64,000 bases of DNA from Nepenthes gracilis (GCA_033239525.1 BSYO01000013.1:5480501-5544500), one strand, 5' to 3'. Counted from the first letter of the stretch, positions 49,096-60,506 are shown. Numbers and translations are program-made. The notes: generated by a model not told the origin, from the letters alone.

Positions 49096-49724
49096 CATAT
49101 TGCCTCATTTTGTCTAATGGAATAGACCTTCTGTTAACGTGTCAATTTGCTCGGCTCAGCCGAAAATCAGCCCGGCCAGCGACCCAAATTGCAGCAGATG
49201 TTTCCACAACTTCACATAATCAATGCGATGAGAAAGCCTGCACAATTGAAGAGTAAGCGTCACCAAACAGGACAAAAAGAACTGATATTGAAATTTTAAT
49301 AATATTGCTATAGTTTTTTAGTTAATTTAGCCAACGATATAATTTATCAGTAAAAACTCAACTTTTTGACAAAAATATTCAAATTGTCAGTGACTTGGGC
49401 TTCGGTAATGGATTAAAAGTACAGAGATGGGTTTGGTTGTCCCGATCTACAACCGACTTGTTGTCATTTTTAATATATTATAGACCTGATCAAAATAAAG
49501 TATGATTAAAATATACAAATGTTATAAATAAATAATTAAAAAATAAAACTGACAAAATTTTTTAGGATGGGCTCAGTCACGGTAAAAATAACAAAAATCT
49601 GACTAGCATTATTTATGGACGGATATTATTATTGTTTTTAGATTGAATAATCTGGCCTAAGTATTTATGGACTGACTTAACCATCATCCTCACTCTTCCG
49701 AACTTGGCCCGAGCCCCATTTTGA
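49096..49724. other. 3' flank of the Lhca6-type gene
   Basis: AT-rich, with no gene. It includes the downstream (minus-strand) untranslated region of the antenna gene; a definite poly(A) signal was not chosen. Confidence 0.45.
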
Positions 49725-51289
49725 TTATTTATAGCTGCCATGGCCAAATAGTAGTATTACCGTGAATATGTTGCAGTGACCGGGATTGGCAACGTGAGCC
49801 TTGAGGTTCTCGAGGGGCTCTTCCCCAGTATAAATGGCTTGGAAGCAAAACCCCACAAAAGCAAGCATAGCAAGACGCCCATTTTTGATCTCCTTCGTCC
49901 TCAGCACCATCACCGGCTCCGGCGATCCTCGTCCCCACATCATGGGGTCAAACCATAAGCCGCCGGGGTAGCCAACGTCCGGCTTTGGGTTCTCTTTGTG
50001 CGGGAGCTTGGGCTCGATGTCTACGCACCCTGGCTTGATGTAATCAGCCCACCTTCTGCCCTCGACCCACCCCATTAATGCTAGTTGCACGATGAACAAC
50101 GTGAGGGGATCGGCGAAGTATTCTTGAGAACCAGCATCGAACCAGTTGAAGGAGTCTATGAAGCCTACGCTTTCCAGCCACTCCGGGATGAGAATCCCGG
50201 CGACGGCGAGCATCGCCCACCGGCTGTGTATTAGCTCAGCTTGTGCAAACCATCTGAGTAGTTCTGGATCAGACCCTGATAAGAATGGCCAATTTTAGTA
50301 ATTTTTGAGAACGGTTTTTAGCCAAGTACGCATTCAATGGACAAAGTGCGTTGAATAGTCAGAACCTGTATATTATAAATAGCTGCGAAATCTAGAAAAG
50401 TTCGAACTTAAGTGGACAATCTGATACTTAATAGTCAGAATATATACCTAATCCAAGAGGGTCAAAGCCAAAATCACCAGGAAGACTAGAAACAGAGAAG
50501 AAAAGACTGCAGTTAGTATCTGCATGTACAGGATATAGAAATATTAATGCTAGTAAGGGGAGTAGGATCTTTTGGATGGTTTTTGCAGCAGATGATTATT
50601 TTGCTTACCCCTTTTATATTCATTAGGTGAAGTAGGTATCCCTATGTCGACTCAATCACTTACCTATTTGTATATTTTTCTGGATAGTATAATAAAAAAT
50701 TAATATATATATGTTTATAGTTTACTATAAAGTAATATTGTTAATTAATTATTATTCTAATACAAATAAATAACTATATATTCTTATTTCAACAATATAA
50801 TAAATCAAATACCGATGGTTCTGTATTTCGTATTAGTATTCATAAACAACTTGGATTTCGGGTAGAGCCATCACCCACTAACCACGCCAAATTGGACACA
50901 AATACTAGTGGTACCTGCCGTCGAGCCATTCCGGAGGTGAACTGCCAGGGAACCACAGAGGTCTGTCCGGTGGAAGCGGTTCACAGATGCTCGATACTCC
51001 TTTTGCTGCGTTGACACGGAAAGCTTGGCCTACCATGCCTCTTGTTACTTTCCCTGCTAACCATTTTCCATGAATTTCTCTGTTTCAATCAGAACCAATT
51101 TACATTAGCAACTTCTTTACAGTTAGGCCATTTGATTATAACATGATATCTCAATTATATAGAAATAAGGCTATATATAATTGAATTTTTTTGTATTGTA
51201 TAAGATTAAATGAGAGGTGAAATGGAAAAATTAAGAAAGGACCTGAACGGCAGGCGTGAGATTGCAGCCGAAGCGACGGCGAGAGCCAT
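49725..51289 (-). CDS. LHCA6: Photosystem I chlorophyll a/b-binding protein, Lhca6 type
   Basis: A thylakoid antenna protein. Lhca6 is known to link the NDH complex to photosystem I. Minus-strand exons 51243-51289, 50915-51079, 50448-50485, 49725-50275 splice in frame to 266 residues. Start ATG at 51289 (MALAVASAAISRL) opens a transit peptide; then CEPLPPDRPLWFPGSSPPEW, the LPGDFGFDPLGLGSDPE turn, helix B with AELIHSRWAMLAVAGILIPE, helix C with LALMGWVEGRRWADYIKPG, and helix A with RTKEIKNGRLAMLAFVGFCF. DIEPKLPHKENPKPDVGYPG and DPMMWGRGSPEPVMVLRTKE fit Lhca6 rather than Lhca2. After GHCNIFT the tail (VILLFGHGSYK) differs from the usual short ending. A GT at CACG|GTAATA could instead be a donor for a small last exon, so the true C-terminus is uncertain. 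Confidence 0.92.
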
Positions 51290-51347
51290 GGATGCCCAGA
51301 ATTCAAGGCCCAAGTTTTCTGGCTTGTACGGCTGGGTTTTTCACTGG

Positions 51348-51472
51348 CTTATCTTCAGAAATGGAAACGTGGATGGGCTGCGTGAGTCGGTGTTTGTCCT
51401 ACGTGGCGATTGAAATGGGAAAAGGGAAACCAATGAGCTTCTGACACGTCTTTTTTCTGATATATACACGTG
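51348..51472 (-). promoter_or_regulatory. I-box and G-box elements upstream of LHCA6
   Basis: Upstream of the ATG on the minus strand: GATAAG (I-box; CTTATC on plus, 51348-51353), an ACGTGGC (51401-51407) and a CACGTG G-box (51467-51472). I-box plus G-box is the known light-response combination of photosynthesis genes. Some of this may be transcribed leader. Confidence 0.5.
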
Positions 51473-53341
51473 GAATTTACCTTTTCTGTCGTGGGTTTTC
51501 TTTCCTTGTGGGCTTTTGACAAAATTGGATGTGAATGGACTCGATCCCGGACCAGAAAGCCCACGAAATGATATCCAATTTGGGCCTATTACATCCAAAT
51601 AAAAGCCCGTGCAAGCCCAACTCGTGGTATATAATCTCCGGTACCTTTTATTGCAAAAGATTATGGATTAAATTACGAAAATGACATCACTTTGCTATAA
51701 AGATGAGGTTGTATATCTATAACCCTACTCGGAAATTTTATTACACAAAAAAAAACCTATGCATTAGATTAGTCCTTTAATGTTTATATGGTCAGATCAA
51801 ACCTGTGGTTTATAATTTTTTTTATAAAGTAAATTCAAACGCATAATAATAGAAATTAAATTCAAAATTTTAGACCCAATATAACACTTTTAATTATTCT
51901 TACTAATTATCTATATTAATATGCATGGATTAACCCTTTTAATGTTAATACCCATTCTATGTATTTATTTTTTTTTTTGTAAGCGTTTTATTTCTTTGTC
52001 AGTTGACAATATTTCATTATAAGAGATGTTTGAAAATATTTTATTGAATACCTTTAAAAAATATTTTAAGAAATAATATAAAAAATTAACTATTAATATA
52101 TATATATAAGAAAAAATTTGTAGCTATTGGATTCTCATCTAAGGGTCATAAAGGGCAAGAATCGTCCCCGTTGCCATTTTAGCTACCTAGTTTAAAGAAA
52201 TCGGCTTATAATTGCCATGGTCCCAATTTTTTATCTTTAAAATTCTTTTAAAAAATATCAAGTTAAACATAAATTTAATGTTATTATTGGGCTAAAAATG
52301 GTTGTTAAAAATAAAAAAAAAAACCTTAAATAATATTATATCAAAGTAAAATTGTGAATACATCATGTGTCTGATCGATATTACTTCATTTTTACCTAAG
52401 CAATAACATTATTTATGTAATTAAAAGGGCCTATTCTTAGAATAAAAGCTCAATTGTTCAAGAAATAAATAGTGGTATTGTGATGCGACTTATTTAAAAT
52501 ATTATTATGCATAAGTTTAATAGTGAATTTATGTCAAAATATTTGAAATAATTTTTAATGGTAAATTTAATTGAAAAATCTCAACCATTGATCAAAATAT
52601 AATAGTTAAAATTTAAATATAAATAATAATAATTGTTTATTTTTTTATAATATTGAAATATATTAAATATCAAATCTATTATAGAAAAAAAACTTTAAAA
52701 ATAAGTATTTAATATAAATTTTTGAAACTTAAATATCACCAGTTAGATTTAATGTAACAGGACCCCTTGAATCATTACTCATCTACTGTTAAGTTAATAT
52801 TCAAGGGCTTAATTAAATAAATAAATATATATATATAATTATTTTTATTTTTTTGTAAAATTAATATATATTAAATATAAAATTTATTATATAAACATTT
52901 AAAAAAATTATTATTTAAAAATATTTTTAAATTTAAATATTACACGTTGAATTTAGCGCAACAAGGCCCCCTGGATCCTTACTCAACTACTTTTAAGTCA
53001 ATGAATTTAATTTTTAACAAAATTTTTTTCTTTTTATAAAAGGTTTTTTTTTAATATTTAAGAAAATAGCCGATATAAAGTCACGTATAAAATAAAATTT
53101 AAACATTCAGCATTTAATTATTTGTTTACGTAGAGAATTAAATAATGAATAATAGGGTAGATACAGTTTACAATATTATTAAATATTCTATTAATTTAAA
53201 ATCATCCGATACTTTATTTGATACATATATATATGATTTATTTTAATTTTTATATATTTTTATAAATTTTAATAAAACCTACATGTAAAGACTTAATTAT
53301 GTAATTGTTGTAAAAACGTGAAGCAAATAAAATTATTATAT
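51473..53341. other. AT-rich intergenic sequence left of the Tat element
   Basis: No gene seen. It contains AT dinucleotide runs, a diverged tandem duplication (52600-53010), and ends at the left target duplication of the Ty3 element. Confidence 0.5.
52600..53010. repeat. Old tandem duplication, about 204-bp period
   Basis: GTTAGATTTAATGTAACAGG at about 52742 recurs as GTTGAATTTAGCGCAACAAG at about 52946. The flanking CCCCTTGAATCATTACTCA-like and AAATATCAAATCTATTATA-like words repeat with the same offset. Two diverged copies; possible satellite remnant. Confidence 0.6.
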
Positions 53342-53346
53342 ATATA
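53342..53346. repeat. Target-site duplication (left), ATATA
   Basis: Five bases before the TGATG LTR start; repeated at 63742-63746. The flank is itself AT-repeat DNA, so chance agreement is possible. Confidence 0.6.
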
Positions 53347-54321
53347 TGATGCGTCCTGAGTCTAAATTTTGAATAGGTTCGGATCAAGTCATCTGTTTGA
53401 ATTTGACTCCGTCCACTCAGTTTGGACCCTGCACACCATACCTATGAATAGGAGGTCATGTGACGACGAGAGGTTATTCCACTGAAAATACTCCGATACT
53501 TAAATTAGTAAACAATATTCACAGTAAGAAGGTGGATGTAGTGACATGCAATATGTATGCGGCGAGTATTTGTGATAGGAAGTGCTCTCGTTAGTTGAGA
53601 GGCTTTGGGTCGCTTGTGAGGAGCTAAATCTCTAAGTACTGTATTCCTTGGGAACTTAAAGATTGAGAGAGAGAGGAAGAGAGAGAGACAAAGAGCGCTA
53701 GAATGCTAAATGCTTGAGAGCTTTACAGTATGAGGCTTTTTGCAGACAAGTGTGTGTGCGAGAACTTAAGAGCGTGCCTTGAAGTGAGAACTCCTTGACC
53801 TTTTATAGCTACTATGTTGGGCTGTTTTCTTTATGTAGAATGGTTTGATACCCGCACTCTGTTGGGCCCGTTACCTTTTATGGCGTGCTACCTTTATAGC
53901 TGTAATGGTCGTTGGATTGATGACTTTCCTTCTATATTCTGCTGGAGTTTCTAGCAGACAAGGAAATGATTTTGACACCTTCTTTCAGGGATGTGTATTA
54001 ATTCTAAAAGTAACCGTTACTCTAGTGGTTGTCTTCTGTGGAGAGCGTGTAATCGGGGGAGAAGACTGTTGCCATATGAGAATGGACGTGTAGGTCAACC
54101 TGGGCTTGAGCCGCGTGAAACTTAGTCTTTAACTGGTCAATTGGTCACACTTCCTGTCAACGGTAGCGTTGACCGTTTTCGGCCTAAGTGGGCTGTCCTA
54201 CACGTGGGCTTTTACTGGCCCATTAGGCTTGACTGGCGTTGACCGGCCAGACGAAAATTAGCTATTGTGGATTTAGGACGTTCCTTCTTCTTAGGCCAGC
54301 CCGTTATTGACGTACCCATCA
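53347..54321 (-). mobile_element. 3' LTR of the Tat element (975 bases)
   Basis: TGATGCGTCC to GTACCCATCA; inverted termini TGATG/CATCA. Carries a minus-strand TATAAAAGG near 53799-53807, the presumed pol-sense TATA box. Confidence 0.88.
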
Positions 54322-54335
54322 CTAACCCCCATGCT
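54322..54335 (-). other. Polypurine tract
   Basis: The minus strand reads GCATGGGGGTTAG up to the LTR edge. The matching tract GCATGGGGGCTAG is at 20255-20267 in the composite element. Confidence 0.65.
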
Positions 54336-54479
54336 GGTGGTCAGGGACTCCGGCCTCCAACATGTTTACGATGGGACACATTTGTCTGGGACACCTTGGT
54401 GGGCTGCTGGCAATGACTCTTGATTTGTTGATTGCGCTGCTTGCAGTTGTTGACCATAAAGGCAAGATCTAAAGGACTA

Positions 54480-54890
54480 GCTGAAAAGATTGCTGACCGG
54501 ATTCATTGACTGTCTAGACCATAATTCAAAGAACTGGCGAAAGAAGTGTTGATTGGATTTGTTGACCATCTAGGCCATAATCTGAAGAATTGGTGAATGA
54601 AGTGTTGATCGGATTTGTTAACCCTCTAAACCATAATCCGGAGAACAGGTGGAGGAAGTGTTGACCAGATTTGTTGACCGTCTATACCATAATCCAGAGA
54701 ATTGATAAAGGAAGTTTTGACCGAAGTCATTGACTGTCTAGGCCATAATCCGGAGAATAGGTGGAGGAAGGGCTAACTGGATTTATTGACTGTCTAGGCC
54801 ACAATCCGGAGAATAGGTTTAAGAAGCGTTGATCGGATTTATTGACCGTCTAGACTATAATCCGGAGAATTGGCAAGAGTGAAACGACAC
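54480..54890. repeat. 56-bp minisatellite between 3' LTR and antisense gene
   Basis: Seven units of 56 bases, each of the form GGAGAATTGG...GAAGTGTTGA...GGATTTGTTGACC...CATAATCC. Spacing is exact. The period is not a multiple of three, so ORFs across it are not conserved. Confidence 0.88.
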
Positions 54891-55148
54891 GCCATCAGGC
54901 CTTCGGATTGTCAGTTAAAAAGTTGGCCACGTGTAAACATCTGATTTTGTGATCACGGTAATTAATGTACCAAAGGATCCAATTCGACTACGTCCTCTCC
55001 GGGAATGACACGTGTTAGTAATGATGGCGCACCTTTTCGATGCATTGCCATCGTGCGCTTCTAAGTACCCATTCCGTTTCATTTCAAACTTTCACGCTTT
55101 CCTTTTGAAAATTTTTCTAAGTGTTGCACTTCCTTCTTGCTTCCTTCC

Positions 55149-56222
55149 ATGGCACCTTCCGTTTCTCAAATTGCTTCTATGATCAAAACTAGTAAAGTGA
55201 GAGAGTTGTACGTCGAGTACAACATCCTCAAGTTGATTGCTTTCCGGCTGCCTGAGGAGGCGGATAGGGCATGCTCTCCCCCCAAAGACCATATCACCAT
55301 TTACGAGGCCCAGCCGAGGAATGGGCTACGCCTTCCGGTTCATGAGGAGCTGCTCGCAAAGCCTCCGACTGCGCAGGCCATTAAACAGTCTGGGCGTGAG
55401 AAACCCGCTACCGGAGAGCTTCTCGCGATGTCAGAGGAGCCTGCCGCCGGAGAGCTCCGTGAGGTGATGATTGAGCTTGTTGCCGGAGAGCTGTCGGTGG
55501 CGCAAAGTGCTCCTAGAGGCTCCTGACGAGCATGCCACCGAAAAGCCCCTGGAGGCACAAGAGGAGTGTACTGTCGGAGAGCTCCGGGAGACGCCTGAGG
55601 CGTCAATCGCTGGAGAGCCCCTAGAGGCAGAGGATTTTGCTGCGGAGGCGTCTGCTGCAGAGGCTTCTACGGTGCTTGCTGAGGAGGCCACCATTTCTAG
55701 TCCTCTGTCACTGGGCCCTAGATCACAGAGTAGGCTAGTGAAGCGGAAGCGCAAAATTAGGCAAATAAACTTTCGAAACCTCCGCTCTCTTTTCTTCCTC
55801 CATTGTTGTTGCTTAGCATTTTTGGCCCTTTGCAGGAGGAGAAAATATTCAGTGTAGTGTGCATGGGGTTGCATCAATAGGACCCGGTGATCTCTGACTA
55901 CGATGAAAAGATTGCCTAATTCAAGGAGGAGATGGACCTGCTTAAGGCGGAGCACCAAGAGGATACAACTGGTCTTCATACTATGTTGTCAAGCGTGGAG
56001 GAGGAGAACGCCAGACTAAGGGAGGAGAATGCCAAGTTAAGACAGGAAACTGATCGGGCAATGAGGCACACTGACCAACTTGCGGGACAGATTACATATC
56101 GAGAGAACGAGTTGACTACTCGTATACATCCCCACGACGTTTTTGGGATGATGTGGGCACGGTTGTGGCAAGACGTCAACCTTTACAGGCGCATTGCACG
56201 GCTGATTGACCATAATTCTTAA
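55149..56222 (+). CDS. Antisense gene of the Tat element (truncated Transposase_28-like domain, linker, coiled coil)
   Basis: Read opposite to pol. From ATG 55149 (MAPSVSQIASMIKT) comes KVRELYVEYNILK and DHITIYEAQPRNGLRLPVHE, matching the first half of the domain kept whole at 19122-19570. The second half (to WKDHFLFV) is absent, replaced directly by Ala/Glu/Pro-rich GEL-repeat sequence (GELLA, GELRE, GELSV). A frame change near 55520 leads to a linker ending GPRSQSRLVKRKRKI (ORF 55471-55857). A probable intron follows (acceptor TTTGCAG near 55833). The last segment (55932-56222) is a coiled coil starting MDLLKAEHQED and ending WARLWQDVNLYRRIARLID. The frame break means no single protein is made as written; function unknown. 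Confidence 0.7.
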
Positions 56223-56391
56223 ATCGATATTTTTGACCCAATAAACTGTTCTGTCCAGCGTCGCGAGACCTCAAGGGACAGTCCCTGAGTGGTCAGGGGC
56301 CGCTGCCGCCTCCTCCTAGGCTCACTACTCCACCGTAACTTTTTGCACCCTTACACTTTTTATATTTAGCTGTAAATGCAAAGATTTAATC

Positions 56392-56398
56392 AATAAAA
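56392..56398 (+). promoter_or_regulatory. AATAAAA after the antisense gene
   Basis: Within AATCAATAAAATGATCATTT, about 170 bases past the coiled-coil stop; conserved with 17754-17760 (minus) in the composite element. Likely the poly(A) signal of the antisense unit. Confidence 0.5.
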
Positions 56399-56734
56399 TG
56401 ATCATTTTACTGATATTTCGTGTCTTTGTCTTTGTTGCCGTTTTTTAATTACTTGTTGTTGAGTTGATCGGTCGGCTTGGTATATGGCACACAAGTTGGC
56501 TGTCCACCTCACTTGAGGTTTTGTGGCACTTTTTGATGGACTTATATCCTAGAAAAGATATCAAGGTGAACCCTAATGTCGCGTCAAGCCTGTTTTGTAC
56601 TCAGGCATGAGTAGAGGCTTGGTGGCCAGCTTTTGGACAGAGCTCTTTGTTCCTGTCGGCCGTTGTTGACTAGTGATCACGCTATCTCCTTGCGAAGGAT
56701 GTTGTCACATGTATTATTTAAGCCCTTAAGATTT

Positions 56735-57010
56735 TGTCTGTAAACGGGCCACTTGGATGACCAAAGTTTAATTCAACTGCCAATGGGCTGCTTGGGTGAT
56801 CAGTGTTTGATTCGACCGCTCAATGAGCAACCTAAATGATCAGGGTTTAATTCGACCGCCAACGGGTCTCCTAGATGACTAGGGTTTAATTTGACCACCA
56901 ACGAGTTGCCTGGATGACTAGGGTTTAATTTGACCGCTGAATGGGCCACCAGAACTATCAGGATTTAATTCGACAGTCAGCGGTCTGCCTGAATGATCAA
57001 AGTTTAATTA
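56735..57010. repeat. 39-bp minisatellite between antisense gene and pol
   Basis: About seven units of 39-40 bases of the form GGGTTTAATTCGACCGCCAA..GG..(G/C)CCTGGATGA(C/T)(C/T)AG. Same family as 17165-17370. Confidence 0.85.
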
Positions 57011-57139
57011 TGAATGGAAAAATATCTGCCCGACTTAGGGATAGTCTAGGTCATTTATATAACCCTGCAAATATAAACACATACACAATGAACAGAGAAG
57101 GAAGAAATAAAATATGGCACAAATGAGAAAGCATTCTTA

Positions 57140-57146
57140 TTTTATT
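57140..57146 (-). promoter_or_regulatory. AATAAAA after pol
   Basis: Minus strand ATTAATAAAATAAG, in a block conserved with 17010-17040. It lies about 2.8 kb short of the 3' LTR, so it could end a shorter pol transcript. Inference. Confidence 0.45.
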
Positions 57147-57199
57147 AATATCAATATGCACATTATAAGCATGCACGTGCAATACGGATGACCTACCTG

Positions 57200-58330
57200 T
57201 GTCTTTACTAGAAGTAATGCTTGAGGTAGATCGCGTTCCACGTCCACGGGACCAATTTACCGTTCTGGGTTCAGAATTTGTACGCTCCATTCCGCCGTAT
57301 GGCTGAGACTTGAAAGGGACTTTCTCAATTTGGGGAAAACTTATTTTGGTTGGTAATCTTGTCCGTAGCCTTGATGCTTCGCAAGATTAAGTCTCTGATT
57401 TCGAATTAACACACTTTTACCTTCTTGTTGTAATAGTGGGCAACTCTTTATTGGTAGGCTACTGTCCGCATTCTAGCAGCATCGCGAGCCTCTTCCAGCA
57501 AGTCTAGATATTCTCTTGTTTTTTGGAAGTTACCTTGCAAGTCGAAAGCTTCGACCTTAAGGCTTGGAATACCGATTTTAACCGGAATCACCGCTTCAAT
57601 CCCGTAGTTGATGCTGAAAGGCGTCACACGAGTTGGTTCCTTTGGAGTCGTCTGGTAAGACCTAAGGACGGAGGGTAATTCGTCACCCAAGAGCCCCCTG
57701 CATCCTCTAACATAGTCTTCAAACCATGGAGTAACGTACGATTTGTTACCTTCACCTGTCCGTTTACTTGTGGGTATGCTATCAAAGTGTGGATCAATCT
57801 GATATCTAAACCAGTGCGGTATTTGGTGAAGCATTTTTCGATAATTAGGTTCCGTAGTCGGTCACGATGACCTTGGGAACGTCGAATCTGCTAACTATAT
57901 TCTGGCAAACGAATTCTAGGGCATTGTGCTCGGTGATCTTAGCTAGTAGGGAGGCTTCGACCCACTTGGTGAAATAGTTGATACTCGCGATGATAAATTT
58001 TTCTTTTACCAGTCACGATAAAAAATGGGTCGAGAATATCGAGTCCCTATTGCACAAAAGACCAAGGAGCTTGGAGAGCTTTCAACTCCGCGGGCGGCGG
58101 GTGGTGGAGATTGCCATGGAGTTGGCTATTCTCACACTTCTTCACAAATTCAATGGCATCATTCTTAATTATTGGCCAGTAATAGCCCTGGCGCATAATC
58201 TTGAATGATAGGTTTTTGCTACTATTGTACAATCTGCATATCCCAAAGTGGACTTCGCTCAATATGTAGTTGGCCTCTTCAGGAGTGAGATATTAAAGGT
58301 ACGGAGTTAAGTAACCACGGCAATATAGCC
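57200..58330 (-). pseudogene. Tat element integrase
   Basis: From the right: zinc-binding domain (58047-58262 plus upstream; VHFGICRLYNSSKNLSFKIM, RQGYYWPIIKNDA, CENSQLHGNLHHPPPAELK), then a core broken by shifts near 57840-58010, then an open C-terminal half (57448-57834) with KRTGEGNKSYVTPWFED, LGDELPSVLRSYQTTPKEPT and GIEAVIPVKIGIPS. A tail to about 57200 is in another frame. Closely matches the integrase at 15910-16970. Confidence 0.85.
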
Positions 58331-58559
58331 GTCCCTCGACTATGGTGTACCAATCAGCTGCCTTCTTGATCCGCTTGGCTTCATCCGCACTCTCGGGTAG
58401 TGCTCCATCTACCGGGTATCTTTAGTAAGGTGTCATCCAATTTTTCATCTCAGAGATTTTCATTGCTTATTGTTCCTCGGTGCTAGGAGTGTTCAAGACC
58501 TCTCGCATATTCCTCGAGTACTATTCTGGGTTTTTGGCTGTCACAGTCCTTGCAAGTTG

Positions 58560-58930
58560 ATCGACATTCTAGTTTTCAGTTCTGGGGATGTGGATTGGGT
58601 TAGCTTGTCAAATCCCTGAATAGTATTCTTCGCCTTAGCCAAGTATTTGGCTCAGTGTGGGTTACACGCCTCAAAATTCTCATTTACCTGGTTAACAACC
58701 AGCTCGGAGTCGCTGTAAACGGTCAGCCATTTGGCGGAGCACTCACTGGATAATTTTACCCCGGCCAACAGGGCTTCATATTCGGCAACGTTGTTAGTGA
58801 TCGGAAAGTCGAGTCTAATGGAGTACTTCTCCTCAAACCCATCTGGGGGGTCCTTAAGACCACTCCGGCACCCCTACTTGAGTCCGTAGACGATCCGTCT
58901 ACGTTGAGGACCCACTCCGACTCTTCCCCG
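58560..58930 (-). pseudogene. Second (archaeal-type) RNase H of the Tat element
   Basis: Minus reading gives WVLNVDGSSTDSSRGAGVVL near 58915-58860, NNVAEYEALLAGVKLSSE near 58790-58740 and VYSDSELVVNQV near 58715-58680. The D, E and D of the RNase H catalytic set are present. Position between the reverse transcriptase-linked RNase H and integrase is the Tat-lineage arrangement. Frames around it are broken. Confidence 0.75.
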
Positions 58931-59039
58931 CGTTGTTCTGCATCTTCAGTGGGCCGTTTATCGGAAATGAGTGTCGTGATCTAGACGATGAAGTCCGCTA
59001 GAGCCTACCCTTTGATGGCTGGTTTGGGCCAGAATTCAA

Positions 59040-60250
59040 TGTAGAATTTTGCTAACACGATAGCCCACTTAACCAGCCGTCCAGAAACGTCTAATTTTTG
59101 GAGAATACTCTTTAGTGGCTAGTTAGTCAGAACAATCACGCGATGAGCCTGGAAGTATGGTCTAAACTTCCGGGCGGAGAAGACAAGGGCCAAGGCCAAC
59201 TTTTCTGAGCGCGAGTAGCGCGTCTCCGTGCCAATCAACGTCTTGCTTACATAATAGACCAGCTTCTAAGAATTAGAGTTCTGTCGAATGATAATAAAGT
59301 TAAGAGTCACATCTGACATGGCCAAGTAGAGGTACAACTCTTCTCCATCCTTTGGCGACGTCAGCAACTGTGAGCTGGCCAGGTACCGCTTCAATTCATC
59401 AAAGGCCGCTTGGTATTCTGTAATCCATTGGAATCCATTTGCTTCTGTCCCCCTCAGAGCCTCAAAGAAAGGCTGATACTTATCCCCCAACCTGGCCAAG
59501 AAGCGGGACAAGGCCGCCAGTCGTCCGGTTAGCCTCTGGCCAAGAGTCATGTCCATGAGGGGCTTAATTTTCCCCGCGTTTGCCTCGATCCCTCATTAAA
59601 AGACGATAAAACCCAAGAACTTTCCTGAAGATATTCAAAAAACGCACTTGGAAGGATTCAACTTCATATTATGTGCATGAAGAACTTCGAATAATTCAGC
59701 TAGATCGCGAATATGGTCATTGGTGGTCTTACTCTTGACGAGTATGTCGTCGACATATACTTCCATATTGCTACTGATCTGCCTTTCGAATATCTTGTTC
59801 ACAAGGCTCTGATAGGTGGCACTCGCGTTCATTAAACCAAAAGGCATGACTTTATAACAGTAGATGCATTGGTCCGTCAAGAATGAGGTGTGCTCCTCGT
59901 CCTCTGGGCTCATTCAGATCTGATTGTAACCCGAGTACATATCCATGAAACTTAGTAGCTCATATCCAGATGTCGAGTCCACCAACAGATCGATCATGGG
60001 TAAAGGAAACTTGCTTTTGAGCAGGCTTTGTTAACGTCGATGAAGTTGACTCACATCTGTCATTTTTTGTTACTCTTCTTTACCAGGCCGATATTGGAGA
60101 GTCAATCCGGGTATTAAACTTCTTTGATGAAGCCAGCGCCCAACAGGTTCTTTACCTCCTCCCGAATGGCGATGAGTTTTTCCACAGAGTAGTTTCTCCG
60201 CTTCTACCTGATGGGCTTGCGATCAGGATCGAGGCCCAACTTATGGATTG
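59040..60250 (-). pseudogene. Tat element reverse transcriptase and first RNase H
   Basis: From the right: fingers region, broken (near 60060-60250, VNFIDVNKACSKASF-like); palm in ORF 59635-59913 with CYKVMPFGLMNASATYQ and the active-site VYVDDILVKSK; then ORF 59266-59556 with LGQRLTGRLAALSRFLARLG and DELKRYLASSQLLTSP of the connection/RNase H part. WAIVLAKFYIEFWPKPAIKG near 59000-59070 leads to the second RNase H. The YVDD box is intact but stops elsewhere inactivate the protein. Confidence 0.88.
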
Positions 60251-60506
60251 TTACTCTGACCGAAATTTCAGGCATGTTAGCAGGAGTCCAGTGGGTGAGT
60301 GTGCTCGTCCGCATTCTGCCGCAAGAATGTTATCAGCTCGTCCGCAGTGTCTCGGTGAGTGAGCCCCCAACCTATATGCACTTCTCCGAGTCATCCAAAT
60401 CGAATAGGATTAGATCGGTTGTCTCACCAGATTGCGTCTGCTGTAATATTGCTTCATCTGGATGGTCAAGCTCTCCTGTTGCTTTGGTGATGCCACTTGG
60501 AGCGAT

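Noticed and set aside
50000..51600. Plus-strand ORFs over and upstream of LHCA6
   Set aside because: Shadows of the minus-strand exons and promoter; no motif.
53342..53346. Use of ATATA duplication as sole proof of an intact insertion
   Set aside because: The flanks are AT-repeat DNA, so I relied on LTR pairing, PBS and PPT instead.
55431..55979. 182-residue minus-strand ORF opposite the antisense gene
   Set aside because: Ser/Ala-rich shadow of the Glu/Ala-rich linker; not conserved at the matching place in the composite element.
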